Assembly (NCBI RefSeq): GCF_014697355.1
Contig: NZ_JACJRQ010000048.1
Location: 1 to 55,069, forward strand
Direction of reading: 5' to 3'
DNA length: 55,069 nt
DNA from: Nostoc calcicola FACHB-3891
GTDB taxonomy: Bacteria; Cyanobacteriota; Cyanobacteriia; Cyanobacteriales; Nostocaceae
This document shows positions 8,648 to 17,901 of this stretch, piece by piece. Position numbers and translations under genes: made by a program. Position 1 is the stretch's first letter. Every line of letters starts with the position of its first letter. The notes under the pieces are model-generated. The model saw nothing but the letters and a program-made list of their open reading frames with translations. It searched no databases and was not told where the DNA came from.

Positions 8648-9631
8648 ATGATTCAATTCCGTATTCAGCCAGACAGCGAAATTCCCGCATCAACTCAGTT
8701 GTTTAATCAAATCCGGTTTGCCATAGCTTCCCGGCAATATCCACCTGGATACAAATTGCCAAGTACACGGGCGCTGGCAATGCAAACTGGGTTACACCGT
8801 AACACCATCAGCAAAGTTTACCGTCAACTCGAAGAAGACGGATTTGTAGAAAGTCTGGCTGGTTCCGGAATTTATGTGCGTGCCCAAGGCCACGAGGGCG
8901 GTAGTAGGCTACAATCACCAATTCTCAAACAACACCCCAATGCATATCAAATTGTCCAGCAAGCACTAGATGAACTACTCTCCCAAGGGTGTTCGCTTAG
9001 TCAAGCTAGAGAGTTATTTTTAGCAGAGATTGACTGGCGTTTGCGTTGTAGTGCGCGGGTATTAGTTGCAGTTCCATCTCACGACATGGGTGCTGGTGAG
9101 TTGATGGTTTATGAATTAGAGCGATCGCTGAAAATACCAATACAATTGGTAGCAATGGAAGAATTAACAGCTGTGCTAGATAAAACTACTTCTGCCACAG
9201 TGGTCACAAGTCGGTATTTTATCAGTGATGTGGAAGCGATCGCTGCTCCAAAAGCTGCACGAGTGATTCCCCTGGATATCTACGACTACAGCAAAGAACT
9301 CAACTTCTTGAAAACCCTGCCAAAAGAAAACTGTGTAGGCATAGTTAGCCTCAGTTCTGGAATTGCCCGTGCGGCCGAAGTCATCCTCCACGGTTTGCGG
9401 GGAGATGAACTACTAATCATGACTTCTCAACCAAAAGATGGTTATAAACTTCAAGCAATGGTCAAGCGGGCTGAGGTGATTATTACTGACCAAGCCAGTT
9501 TTATAGCCGTGCAAGCAGCCGTGCAAGCAGCTGACGAAGATATTATTCGTCCGCCAAAGCTGATTAAAGTTGATAATTATATCGGCGCTAACTCGATTAA
9601 CTTGCTAAAACGAGAACTCGGTTTGAGTTAA
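8648..9631 (+). CDS. plmA: GntR-family transcriptional regulator PlmA
   Basis: DNA-binding regulator, 327 aa. The N-terminal GntR winged helix-turn-helix spans residues 1-75 (PSTRALAMQTGLHRNTISKVY, then a wing near GSGIYVRA). It is followed by a cyanobacteria-specific C-terminal domain of about 240 residues (CSLSQARELFLAEIDWRLRCSARV ... INLLKRELG). PlmA was described in Anabaena as a plasmid maintenance factor and in cyanobacteria as a partner of the PII-PipX nitrogen-signalling complex; assignment here is by recognition of the family sequence. The start is the ATG preceded by GGAGG; a TTG two codons upstream overlaps the Shine-Dalgarno spacing and is less likely. Confidence 0.87.
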   Translation: MIQFRIQPDSEIPASTQLFNQIRFAIASRQYPPGYKLPSTRALAMQTGLHRNTISKVYRQLEEDGFVESLAGSGIYVRAQGHEGGSRLQSPILKQHPNAYQIVQQALDELLSQGCSLSQARELFLAEIDWRLRCSARVLVAVPSHDMGAGELMVYELERSLKIPIQLVAMEELTAVLDKTTSATVVTSRYFISDVEAIAAPKAARVIPLDIYDYSKELNFLKTLPKENCVGIVSLSSGIARAAEVILHGLRGDELLIMTSQPKDGYKLQAMVKRAEVIITDQASFIAVQAAVQAADEDIIRPPKLIKVDNYIGANSINLLKRELGLS

Positions 9632-10064
9632 TCCAAAGGTTGTGATTTCGATACAACACACGTAGGGGCGTACACATTTGTGACAAAATCTGTATAGCAA
9701 TACCTTAGCCAAATCAAAAAAATGGCAGACTTACTGTATAACGACAAATGATTATACAGTAAGTGTGTGTAGAATATTGATAGTCGTCAAAAATTATGTT
9801 TAAGAGACTATTTATAAAGTAAATCTTAAGTAGGGTGCGTTAGGCTAAAGCCGTAACGCACGGGCAAGTTTTTAAACCAATACAGTTCAGTATGAGCAAC
9901 AAAACCCTCATGTAGAGACGCGATTCATCGCGTCTGAAAGACCAATATTCTACGCCAATAACCGTTAACCCAAGCGTATTGGGTTTTAAACCAATATTCA
10001 CCAATCCGGTCGTACAGAATCATTCTGAATTCTGACTCCTGAATTCTGAATTATTCTCCATAAA
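9632..10064. other. Repeat-rich spacer after plmA
   Basis: Convergent spacer with no gene. It holds a perfect long inverted repeat (9729-9764), a fragment of the GTAGGGTGCGTTAGGC family (about 9832-9863), a hairpin repeat GAGACGCGATTCATCGCGTC (9915-9934) and GAATTCT-type heptamers (about 10021-10055). Confidence 0.6.
9729..9764. repeat. Perfect 13-bp inverted repeat
   Basis: ACTTACTGTATAA (9729-9741) and its exact reverse complement (9752-9764) flank a 10-nt loop. It lies about 100 nt after plmA. There is no U-tract; it could be a hairpin, a protein-binding site, or the end of a lost element. Confidence 0.75.
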
Positions 10065-10985
10065 TTAACTTATTTGTGGCTCTGGTGTGTTAATTTGCAA
10101 AAACTCTTGTACTCGCTGCAAATAAGTTGATGCATCTTCCAACATCGGAAAATGCGCTGTATTAGGAATCATTACAAACTGAACTTTGTCACTCAATGCT
10201 GCTGCTTGACGCCCCATATCGGCTGGAATAATCTTGTCATACTCCCCCGCTACCAGTAGAGTTGGTACTGTAAGCTTCGCAAACTCTTGCGGCATCACTT
10301 CAGCTTGAACTTTGCTGACTGAAGTAAAAATTGTACCTAATGCTGCATCATAATCGGCTTCGAGAAAATCTTGCAAAAAAGCCTGTCTTTCAGAATTTGG
10401 TATGGGACTATACAGAAATCTAGCCATAAACATCCGGTCAACAAATGGTATTTTACTTAACCATTTGGGACGGAATTTAACTACATAACCACCGAATTTA
10501 TGAAAAGCAGTAAATGCTTTTTCATCGTACTCAAAAACACCGCTACAAGTTAAAATTCCTCGTTCCACTCGTTGGCGATAGCGGTTAAAAAATAAAGTAG
10601 CAACAGAAGCACCCATTGAATGGGCATGTATATAGACACGCTGAATATTCAGTCCATCTAGCAAAGCTGCCAAATCATCAGCGTATTCTTCTAATTCATA
10701 GGTTAGCTCTTTGATTGCTTCTGATTCTTCCTGAAGTGACTGGGACTCAGCAACAGATTCACTCGCTTGGACTATGGTTGGCTTGCCACGAGAACGCCCA
10801 AATCCCCGCATATCGTAGAGTAAACAATCAAATTGCTCAGATAAAGCATCAGCGGTACTTTGCCAATATCTAGCGGAACCAGCCCAACCATGAATGAAAA
10901 CCATCACTGGTTTTACCAAAGAACCAGATGGTTTTTTCACCCACTCGTAGTAATGCTCAACCCCACGAACATTAATGTAAGGCAT
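10065..10985 (-). CDS. Alpha/beta fold hydrolase
   Basis: Cytoplasmic hydrolase of 306 aa with the classical fold. Oxyanion-region motif HGWAG (residues 32-36), nucleophile Ser123 in HAHSMGAS, acid Asp250 (VAGEYDK) and base His278 (NTAHFP). An acidic segment of about 30 residues (around 70-100, many Glu and Ser) is inserted before the nucleophile helix and looks like an expansion. Substrate unknown; similar proteins are annotated as esterases or haloperoxidase-like hydrolases. Confidence 0.88.
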   Translation of the reverse strand: MPYINVRGVEHYYEWVKKPSGSLVKPVMVFIHGWAGSARYWQSTADALSEQFDCLLYDMRGFGRSRGKPTIVQASESVAESQSLQEESEAIKELTYELEEYADDLAALLDGLNIQRVYIHAHSMGASVATLFFNRYRQRVERGILTCSGVFEYDEKAFTAFHKFGGYVVKFRPKWLSKIPFVDRMFMARFLYSPIPNSERQAFLQDFLEADYDAALGTIFTSVSKVQAEVMPQEFAKLTVPTLLVAGEYDKIIPADMGRQAAALSDKVQFVMIPNTAHFPMLEDASTYLQRVQEFLQINTPEPQIS

Positions 10986-11104
10986 TTGTCTTTTGTCCTT
11001 TGTCCTTTGTCATTAGTCACTTGTCCTGGGTACATTGTTATTATTCCTTAGTTTTTGACTAATGACTAATGACCAATGAGTAATGACTAATGACCAATGA
11101 CTAA
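10985..11104. repeat. Heptamer STRR array (TTTGTCC / TGACTAA type)
   Basis: Degenerate heptamers fill the spacer between the hydrolase and clpX genes: TTTGTCC and TTAGTCA units on one side, TGACTAA and TGACCAA units on the other. The halves are mutually complementary and can form a hairpin downstream of clpX. Confidence 0.75.
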
Positions 11105-11110
11105 CGGCTC

Positions 11111-12451
11111 TTAAGCTGATTCTGGCTTCGGTAGTGAAGATGGATGCACGAGCAATTCGGCAGTCGATCGCTTCTCGACCATCTCGCGTGTTACTGTACA
11201 GCGTGTCACGTCTTTACGAGACGGTAACTCGTACATGACATCGAGCATCAATTCTTCCACAATACCACGCAACGCTCTAGCACCTGTTTTCCGACGGTAG
11301 GCTTCTTGAGCGATGGCTCGTAGAGCATCTGCTTTAAAGTCTAACTGGACATTATCCATCTTCAGCAGTTTTTGGTACTGCTTCACTAAAGCACTGCGTG
11401 GTTGGGTAAGAATCGCCATCAGCGCTTCTTCATCTAGGGGTTCTACCACTGCTACCATTGGCACCCGTCCGATAAATTCTGGAATCATGCCAAATTTGAC
11501 TAAATCATCGGGTTCTAGATGGCGGAGAGTGTCTGCTGCCCGTTTTTCCTTCGATTGGCCTTCTCCCGGCTGCACGAAACCTATTGCCTTTTTGCCAACT
11601 CTCTGATCTACAACTTTTTCTAAGCCTACGAAAGCCCCACCACAGACAAACAAAATATTGCTAGTATCAATTTGAATGCAGTCTTGGTAGGGATGCTTGC
11701 GTCCTCCTTGGGGTGGTACGTTAGCGATCGTTCCCTCTAACATTTTCAGCAAAGCTTGTTGCACGCCTTCGCCGGAAACATCACGAGTAATCGAGGGATT
11801 CTCACTCTTGCGGGCTATTTTGTCAATTTCATCAATGTAGATAATTCCCCGCTGGGCTTCCTCTACGTCCAAATCTGCCACTTGCAACAGTCGCAGCAAG
11901 ATATTTTCCACATCTTCTCCCACATACCCTGCTTCCGTCAGCGTCGTAGCATCAGCGACGGCAAAGGGTACATCCAGGATTTTCGCTAGGGTTTGGGCTA
12001 AGAGAGTTTTACCGCAACCAGTCGGTCCGATGAGCAAAATATTAGACTTTTGTAACTCTACCGCATCATCAGCAGCAGCTTTGCCATTAGCTTTAGACTG
12101 GACGATCGCCAACCGTTTATAGTGATTGTAAACGGCCACAGATAACACTTTCTTGGCTTCATCTTGACCAATAACGTGTTCGTCTAAATACTTTTTAATC
12201 TCTCTTGGCTTGGGTATTTGATTAAACGAAATACTCGAAGAGCGCGTGCGGCGTTTTTGAGGTGGTTCCGACTTTGGTGCAGGTTGGGCTGCTGCACCAT
12301 TTGTATCGAGTAACTCCTCGTCTAGTATTTCATTGCACAAGTCAACGCATTCATCGCAGATGTAGACTCCCGGCCCTGCGATTAATTTACGCACCTGCTC
12401 TTGAGACTTGCCACAAAATGAACATTTTAAATGGGAGTCGTACTTAGACAT
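11111..12451 (-). CDS. clpX: ATP-dependent Clp protease ATP-binding subunit ClpX
   Basis: AAA+ unfoldase, 446 aa, that recognises, unfolds and feeds proteins to ClpP. The N-terminal C4 zinc finger (C10, C13, C32, C35) is followed by a Ser/Pro/Arg-rich linker, then Walker A GPTGCGKT (142-149), Walker B IIYIDEID (203-210), the sensor and arginine-finger region (IPEFIGRVP) and the C-terminal AAA+ small domain (YRRKTGARALRGIVEE). It lies 9 bp downstream of clpP on the same strand and is surely co-transcribed with it; this is the usual cyanobacterial clpP-clpX order. Confidence 0.98.
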   Translation of the reverse strand: MSKYDSHLKCSFCGKSQEQVRKLIAGPGVYICDECVDLCNEILDEELLDTNGAAAQPAPKSEPPQKRRTRSSSISFNQIPKPREIKKYLDEHVIGQDEAKKVLSVAVYNHYKRLAIVQSKANGKAAADDAVELQKSNILLIGPTGCGKTLLAQTLAKILDVPFAVADATTLTEAGYVGEDVENILLRLLQVADLDVEEAQRGIIYIDEIDKIARKSENPSITRDVSGEGVQQALLKMLEGTIANVPPQGGRKHPYQDCIQIDTSNILFVCGGAFVGLEKVVDQRVGKKAIGFVQPGEGQSKEKRAADTLRHLEPDDLVKFGMIPEFIGRVPMVAVVEPLDEEALMAILTQPRSALVKQYQKLLKMDNVQLDFKADALRAIAQEAYRRKTGARALRGIVEELMLDVMYELPSRKDVTRCTVTREMVEKRSTAELLVHPSSLPKPESA

Positions 12452-12460
12452 ACCAGCCTC

Positions 12461-13159
12461 TTATTTCAGAATGGTGACGTTTTCCCCTGCTGTGGGAAGA
12501 TTTTGCCTGGAAATGACCTGATCGATCAAACCGTAGTTTTTGGCTTCTTCTGCCGACATGAAAAAGTCGCGCTCAGTGTCTGCTTCGATTCTTTCTAAAG
12601 GTTGACCAGTATGGTGAGATAGTAACTGATTTAACTTCGCCTTAACGTAAAGAATTTCTCTGGCTTGAATTTCAATATCAATGGCTTGCCCTTGAGCGCC
12701 ACCAAGTGGTTGGTGAATCATAATCCGGGAGTCGGGTAGAGACATTCGCTTGCCGGCAGTCCCTGCTGTTAATAAAAATGCCCCCATGCTCGCGGCTAAT
12801 CCAAAACAGATGGTAACAACATTGGGGCGTATTTGTTGTATTGTATCATAGATTGCCATCCCTGCGTAGACGGAGCCGCCAGGAGAATTAATGTACAGTT
12901 GAATATCCTTTTCTGAGTCTTCAGCGTCCAGGAATAATAACTGAGCAACAATTGAATTGGCAACAGCATCGTCTATTGGCGTTCCCAAAAAGATAATCCG
13001 CTCTCGCAGCAGGCGGGAGTAGATGTCGAAAGCCCTTTCTCCCACACCGGATTGTTCTACCACCATCGGCACGATGTTGTTAGGGCTGCTCAACTGGGAG
13101 TTAATGTTTATTCGACTGAAGTTGCTGATGGGATTATTTCCCGACTGCGATACAAGCAT
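12461..13159 (-). CDS. clpP: ATP-dependent Clp protease proteolytic subunit ClpP (clpX-linked paralogue)
   Basis: Serine protease subunit of the Clp complex, 232 aa. Catalytic triad Ser124 (GLAASMGAF), His149 (RIMIHQPLGG) and Asp198 (DTERDFF) is intact, so this is an active ClpP and not a ClpR. The N-terminus is about 30 residues longer than the classic start near PMVVEQSG and is Ser/Asn-rich; it may be a processed propeptide or an over-extended start. Cyanobacteria have several ClpP paralogues; the one next to clpX corresponds to the ClpP2 type. Confidence 0.96.
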   Translation of the reverse strand: MLVSQSGNNPISNFSRININSQLSSPNNIVPMVVEQSGVGERAFDIYSRLLRERIIFLGTPIDDAVANSIVAQLLFLDAEDSEKDIQLYINSPGGSVYAGMAIYDTIQQIRPNVVTICFGLAASMGAFLLTAGTAGKRMSLPDSRIMIHQPLGGAQGQAIDIEIQAREILYVKAKLNQLLSHHTGQPLERIEADTERDFFMSAEEAKNYGLIDQVISRQNLPTAGENVTILK

Positions 13160-13523
13160 AGAAGATTTAACGATAATTGGGACAAAGGTCTAAGCAGCAG
13201 ATGCTGCCTTGTTGACGAGTGGGATTTTTATTTAAGCTACGTGTTAACCATTATGCCTCATATAAATTCCTCTCGTGTAACACAGTATCAAGCCCAGACG
13301 CAAACGATGTCACTATTTCCTGAAAATTCTTTAATTTTTATTGTGGGGACTAGGGATTGGGGACTGGAGAAGAGGTGTGGGAGGAAGGGGAGGAAGCATA
13401 AATTCTCTTTCCCCCACACTCTCCACACTCCCTCATCCCCCTTATCCCCCCGATCTCCTGTAGCTTACCCATTTCACCAGTACTTTAGCTCAAGAGTGGT
13501 GAATGATGCCTGTGGGGTTTTCA
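13160..13523. other. clpP-tig spacer with G/C-skewed STRR block
   Basis: A 364-bp spacer. From about 13343 to 13456 it carries a strand-skewed repeat block (GGGGACTAGGGATTGGGGAC, then GTGTGGGAGGAAGGGGAGG, then CT-rich units). The block matches, in inverted orientation, the segment at about 24130-24245. No gene is evident. Confidence 0.6.
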
Positions 13524-14963
13524 CTACTCTGGTGTGGCTTCTGCGGAAGGTTCGGTGTTTTCTTCTTCTGTCTCAGGTACATCAACATCAGCATCTGATT
13601 CTGTTGCTTCAGCTTCCTCTGGTGGATTCAAGGAGCCTTCGGGTACAAGTTCAACCGAGGAGTGTTCTAAGAGCCAGTCAACAATTTTTTCGGTTAACAG
13701 TTCATTTTCGACCATTGAGCGCAGTCTTTCTTCATCAATATCTTGCTCATCTGGATATTGTTGTAAAAGTTCTGTGACTCTGGCTGCGATTTCGTCTGGT
13801 GTGACTTCGATAGATTCACGTTTACCGACTTCGCGTATAGATAAAGAACGTTTCAGGCGTTCAATTGCTTCAGAGCGCGATCGCTCCCGTAATTGAGGAA
13901 TAATATCTTGGGTAAACAACTTCCTCACATCTAGTCCTTGCTGAGACAAGCGAATTGCTGTTTGAGTCAGCATTGCATCCACTTCTTTCTCGATTAACGT
14001 TGCTGGCAAGTCAACTTCTACGTGCTTGAGCAGTTCCGTTAACAAGGCTTCTTGCTTGTTGGTTTTGGTTTTTTCCTCGGCCTCTTTTTGATATCGCTCG
14101 ACAAGAGACGCGCGTAACTCCTCCAAAGTTTCAAAGTCGCTGACTTCTTGAGCAAAGTCGTCATTTAATTCTGGTAGCTCTTTTTCTTTGATTTCTTTGA
14201 GCGTCACTGTGAAAGTTGCTGCTTTTCCTGCTAAATCTTCATTAGCATATGGATCTGGGAACTGCGCTGCAATTTCCTTAGTTTCTCCAGGATTCATGCC
14301 CACGATACCAGAGACAAAACCGGGAATAAATTTATCTTCTTGCAATTCTATTTGAAAATCAGTCGCTTCGGCTCCGGGAATAGCCTCTGGTTCGTCTGTT
14401 TCTTCTTCTCCCTCGACTTTGGAGAACACACCTTTAAAATCAACTACGCCAATATCACCGATTTGGGCTGCACGTCCTTCTACAGGAATCAATGTTGCCA
14501 GTTCTTCACGTTGCTTGTCCAGAGTGTTCTCTACTCGTTCTGGCTCGTACTTGATTTCCTCAGCTTTGGCTTGTAAATCCGTATACTGCACTAAATTTAC
14601 TTCTGGTTCGACATCCACAGCCGCCGAAATCGTCAGAGGTTTTCCAGGTTCATAATTATTAATCAAATCCTCAAAAGAGGAGCGCAATTGCGGCTGGCCG
14701 ATTGCCTGGATAGATTCTTGTTTAACTGCTTGCTCAATGCCATCTTGAATTAGTTCTTCCAGGGCTGCTGCCTTTATTCGAGTCGTACCCAGCCGTTGTA
14801 GCAATATTGGCCGAGGCACCTTGCCTTTACGAAACCCAGGAATATTGGCAGTACTCGCTAAGTTTTTAATGACTTGTTCGTAAGTTTGCTTGGTAATTTC
14901 CGGCGTAATTTCTATTTCCAAGCCAATTTGGCTGGCGGGAAGTTTTTCCTGGGTGACTTTCAT
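13524..14963 (-). CDS. tig: Trigger factor, ribosome-associated chaperone and peptidyl-prolyl isomerase
   Basis: Chaperone of 479 aa that binds the ribosome exit tunnel. The N-terminal ribosome-binding domain has the GFRKGKVP signature (residues 43-50), followed by an FKBP-type PPIase domain (about 160-245; IGDIGVVDFKG ... FTVTLKEIKEKELPELNDDFA) and the helical C-terminal chaperone domain. A disordered acidic tail of about 45 residues (Glu, Ser, Thr, Asp) follows, longer than in E. coli. The gene is upstream of clpP-clpX, the classical tig-clpP-clpX order, with a 364-bp gap that may hold a separate clpP promoter. Confidence 0.97.
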   Translation of the reverse strand: MKVTQEKLPASQIGLEIEITPEITKQTYEQVIKNLASTANIPGFRKGKVPRPILLQRLGTTRIKAAALEELIQDGIEQAVKQESIQAIGQPQLRSSFEDLINNYEPGKPLTISAAVDVEPEVNLVQYTDLQAKAEEIKYEPERVENTLDKQREELATLIPVEGRAAQIGDIGVVDFKGVFSKVEGEEETDEPEAIPGAEATDFQIELQEDKFIPGFVSGIVGMNPGETKEIAAQFPDPYANEDLAGKAATFTVTLKEIKEKELPELNDDFAQEVSDFETLEELRASLVERYQKEAEEKTKTNKQEALLTELLKHVEVDLPATLIEKEVDAMLTQTAIRLSQQGLDVRKLFTQDIIPQLRERSRSEAIERLKRSLSIREVGKRESIEVTPDEIAARVTELLQQYPDEQDIDEERLRSMVENELLTEKIVDWLLEHSSVELVPEGSLNPPEEAEATESDADVDVPETEEENTEPSAEATPE

Positions 14964-15830
14964 GCTTCGTCTCTAGTTTTCTGGTATTTTAAACTCCGAG
15001 TACACACAAGACGCAAGTTCGCGTTTATGGCTTGATGTCTCTTAGGGGCAATGGGAGGTTGCCACAAGGCTTCATGATATCCAAAAATGGATAGTTGTCC
15101 TGGGGCAAAGATCCAGTGTACTGCCAATGTCCAAAGTCTTGACACTTTAGCTTCATAACAATTAGTCATTTGTTATTGGGCATTGGGCATTGGGCATTGC
15201 TGAGTGAGGAGTTAAGAGTTTTTCTCCCCACACTTCCCCATCTCCCTCATCTTCCCCACTCCCTACTCCCACAAATCAACTGAGAACTCACGAATTAATT
15301 ATCCACTGGGTTGACGCCGTGATATCCTGGTTCTCAACGAGTAGTTAGTACTCTAAAGTTCTAGTTATAGTATTGAGTCTAGCTATTAACTTGTTCTAGC
15401 AGAGCGCATCTGTTGTGTAGCCCAATACCTAAGTTTAATGTTGTGCTACCTTGATTACGCTTGAAAATACAGTATGTTCATGATTTTGATAATGCATTTT
15501 GCAACTAAGACGTTTACTCCATTTATACGTAGAAGTCCTCTGAAAAGCTCAAGTGCAGATATATCAATATGTTAAATTGCGGTTTGTTGTATACTATAGT
15601 TTTAATGTAAAGATTGAGGAGGTAATGATTGATTCTAAATTGCAAGATCACTTAAATTTATGAAATAGCCAAAAAAATAAATGTATTAGATTGATAAATA
15701 TAGACTAAATTAGAAAAAAATCTAAATTTATTCAAAATGTATTTCCCAAGTACGATCGCCATTTCAATATAAGTAAATTAACAATTGTTCCAAAAAATTA
15801 CACACAAACCTCTTAAAGGAGGAAGCGAGT
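14964..15830. other. Divergent tig / asd intergenic region
   Basis: 867 bp between divergent housekeeping operons; it must hold both promoters. It contains GGGCATT heptamers (about 15178-15198), a CT-rich STRR block (about 15220-15272) and a long AT-rich stretch. TATACT at 15590-15595 is a reasonable -10 box reading toward asd. A very strong GAGGAGGT (15616-15623) follows it with a tiny open frame (see findings). I see no recognisable riboswitch. Confidence 0.4.
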
Positions 15831-16868
15831 TTGTCTAAATCCTATCGTGTAGCCATTTTGGGAGCAACTGGTGCCGTTGGTACAGAGTTGCTGGAATTAT
15901 TAGAAAGCCGTGCTTTTCCTGTTGCTGAGTTAAAGTTATTGGCATCAGAACGGAGTGCAGGGCGATCGCTGCGGTTTAATGGGGAAAATATACCAGTAGA
16001 GCCAGTAAGCGATCGCGCCTTTGAAAACGTTGATATTGTACTGGCTAGTGCAGGTGGTTCCACATCTAAAACTTGGGCAGCCGTCGCTGTGGAAAAAGGC
16101 GCAGTGGTAATTGATAATTCCAGTGCCTTCCGGATGAACCCCGAAGTTCCCTTAATAGTACCAGAGGTAAATCCCCAAGCCGCAGCCAATCACCAAGGCA
16201 TTATTGCTAATCCCAACTGCACAACAATTTTAATGACTGTGGCAGTATGGCCATTGCATAAAATTAAACCAGTGCAACGGATTGTAGCCTCAACCTACCA
16301 ATCTGCTAGTGGTGCTGGGGCAAGAGCAATGGCAGAAGTGAAAACCCAAACCAGCGCTATACTACAAGGACAGCCACCAGTTGCCGAAGTATTGCCCTAC
16401 CCATTGGCATTTAATTTATTCCCACATAACTCGCCATTAAACGATTTGGGTTATTGTGAGGAAGAAATGAAAATGGTTAACGAAACCCGAAAAATTTTTG
16501 CCAGCCAAGAAATCAGAATCACTGCGACTTGTGTACGGGTTCCCGTACTCCGCGCTCACTCAGAGGCAATTAATTTAGAATTTGCAACTCCCTTTAGTGT
16601 AGAAGCAGCCAAAGAAATTTTAAATTCTGCTCCTGGAGTAAAATTGGTAGAAGATTGGGAAAATAATCACTTTCCGATGCCAATTGAAGCAACTGGTCGG
16701 GATGAAGTTCTAGTGGGAAGAATTCGCCAGGATATTTCTCATCCTTGTGGTTTGGAGTTATGGTTATGTGGCGACCAAATCCGGAAAGGAGCAGCATTGA
16801 ATGCAATACAAATCGCCGAATTATTGGTAGAGAAAAATCTACTCAAACCATTAGTTACTAGTCATTAG
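15831..16868 (+). CDS. asd: Aspartate-semialdehyde dehydrogenase
   Basis: NADPH-dependent reductive dephosphorylation of L-aspartyl phosphate to aspartate semialdehyde, the branch point to lysine/diaminopimelate, threonine and methionine. 345 aa. N-terminal nucleotide motif GATGAVGTELLELL, catalytic Cys130 (NPNCTT), substrate-binding Arg241 and acid/base His243 (VPVLRAHSE). The start is a TTG, fixed by an excellent AAAGGAGG (15815-15822) 8 nt upstream; no in-frame ATG gives the complete nucleotide-binding strand. It is followed 136 bp later by dapA, which uses its product. Confidence 0.97.
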   Translation: MSKSYRVAILGATGAVGTELLELLESRAFPVAELKLLASERSAGRSLRFNGENIPVEPVSDRAFENVDIVLASAGGSTSKTWAAVAVEKGAVVIDNSSAFRMNPEVPLIVPEVNPQAAANHQGIIANPNCTTILMTVAVWPLHKIKPVQRIVASTYQSASGAGARAMAEVKTQTSAILQGQPPVAEVLPYPLAFNLFPHNSPLNDLGYCEEEMKMVNETRKIFASQEIRITATCVRVPVLRAHSEAINLEFATPFSVEAAKEILNSAPGVKLVEDWENNHFPMPIEATGRDEVLVGRIRQDISHPCGLELWLCGDQIRKGAALNAIQIAELLVEKNLLKPLVTSH

Positions 16869-16930
16869 TCATTGGTCATTGGTCATTAGCAAAGGACAAA
16901 TGACAAATGACAAAGGACAAATAACAAAGG
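16863..16930. repeat. Heptamer STRR array in the asd-dapA spacer
   Basis: Units of the TTGGTCA / TTAGTCA type on the left and ACAAATG/ACAAAGG type on the right form an imperfect inverted pair directly after the asd stop codon. Confidence 0.75.
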
Positions 16931-17016
16931 ACACTTGAAATCAATTTGTAAATAGATTATTACAATAGAAAACCACCAAAATATAAAAACATGGGTAATT
17001 AGGAGTGACAAAGAGG

Positions 17017-17901
17017 GTGGGAGATTTTGGCAACGTTTTAACCGCTATGATTACGCCGTTTAAAGCAGATGGTAGTGTCAACTACGATCTAGCGGCAGAA
17101 CTAGCAGCGCATCTAGCTAGCAATGGTACAGATACTTTGGTGGTATGTGGCACAACAGGAGAATCCCCTACCCTGAATTGGGAGGAGGAGTACCAGTTGT
17201 TTGTCGAAGTATTGCAGTCCGTGGCAGGAAAAGCCAAGGTAATAGCAGGTTGTGGTTCAAATTCCACCAAAGAAGCGATCGCTGCTACCCAAAAAGCAGC
17301 TAAAATAGGAGTACATGGTACCTTACAGGTTGTTCCTTATTACAACAAACCACCGCAAGCGGGATTAAAAGCACACTTTCAGGCCATAGCACAAGCCTGT
17401 CCCGACTTACCACTGTTGTTATATAACGTCCCCGGTCGTACCGGACAAAACCTCCAGCCAGAAACAGTTGCCCAGTTAGCTGAGGTGACCAACATTGTCG
17501 GGATAAAAGAATCCACTGGTAGCATAGATCAGGCAAGTGAAATTCGCCGCTTGACACCAAAAGAATTTCAGATCTACTCTGGTGATGATTACATGACTTT
17601 GCCCATGTTAGCGATCGGGGCAAGGGGTGTAGTAAGTGTGGCTTCTCATCTGGTAGGAAACCAACTACAGCAGATGATCCAGGCTTTTAGTGCGGGTAAA
17701 ATTGAGGTAGCAAGCGACATTCATCTCCAACTCTTCCCGTTGTTTAAAGCTTTATTTCTCACTTCAAATCCCATTCCAATTAAAAAGGCACTGAAACTTC
17801 AAGGTTGGGAGGTTGGTTCAACTCGTCCGCCGCTATGCGAAGCGGACTCGGAAGTAATTCAAAAGTTAGAGGCGGTTCTTAAAGAACTTAGTTTAATCTA
17901 G
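17017..17901 (+). CDS. dapA: 4-hydroxy-tetrahydrodipicolinate synthase
   Basis: Condenses pyruvate with aspartate semialdehyde, the first committed step of diaminopimelate and lysine synthesis. TIM-barrel protein of about 294 aa. Schiff-base Lys164 in IVGIKESTG, Tyr136 in LLYNVPGRTG, and the CGTTGES motif for substrate binding. Two GTG starts are possible. The one at 17005 overlaps the AGGAG (17001-17005), so translation more likely begins at 17017 (MGDFG), 11 nt after it. Together with asd it forms a pathway pair. Confidence 0.95.
   Translation: MGDFGNVLTAMITPFKADGSVNYDLAAELAAHLASNGTDTLVVCGTTGESPTLNWEEEYQLFVEVLQSVAGKAKVIAGCGSNSTKEAIAATQKAAKIGVHGTLQVVPYYNKPPQAGLKAHFQAIAQACPDLPLLLYNVPGRTGQNLQPETVAQLAEVTNIVGIKESTGSIDQASEIRRLTPKEFQIYSGDDYMTLPMLAIGARGVVSVASHLVGNQLQQMIQAFSAGKIEVASDIHLQLFPLFKALFLTSNPIPIKKALKLQGWEVGSTRPPLCEADSEVIQKLEAVLKELSLI

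Noticed and set aside
14960..15169. 69-codon open frame on the minus strand overlapping the tig start
   Set aside because: No recognisable protein features, composition unlike the neighbours, and it occupies the region expected to hold the tig promoter and leader.
17822..17860. Palindromic patch GTCCGCCGCTATGCGAAGCGGAC-like inside dapA as an inserted repeat
   Set aside because: The encoded residues (PPLCEADSE) fit the DapA family at normal length, so there is no evidence of an insertion.
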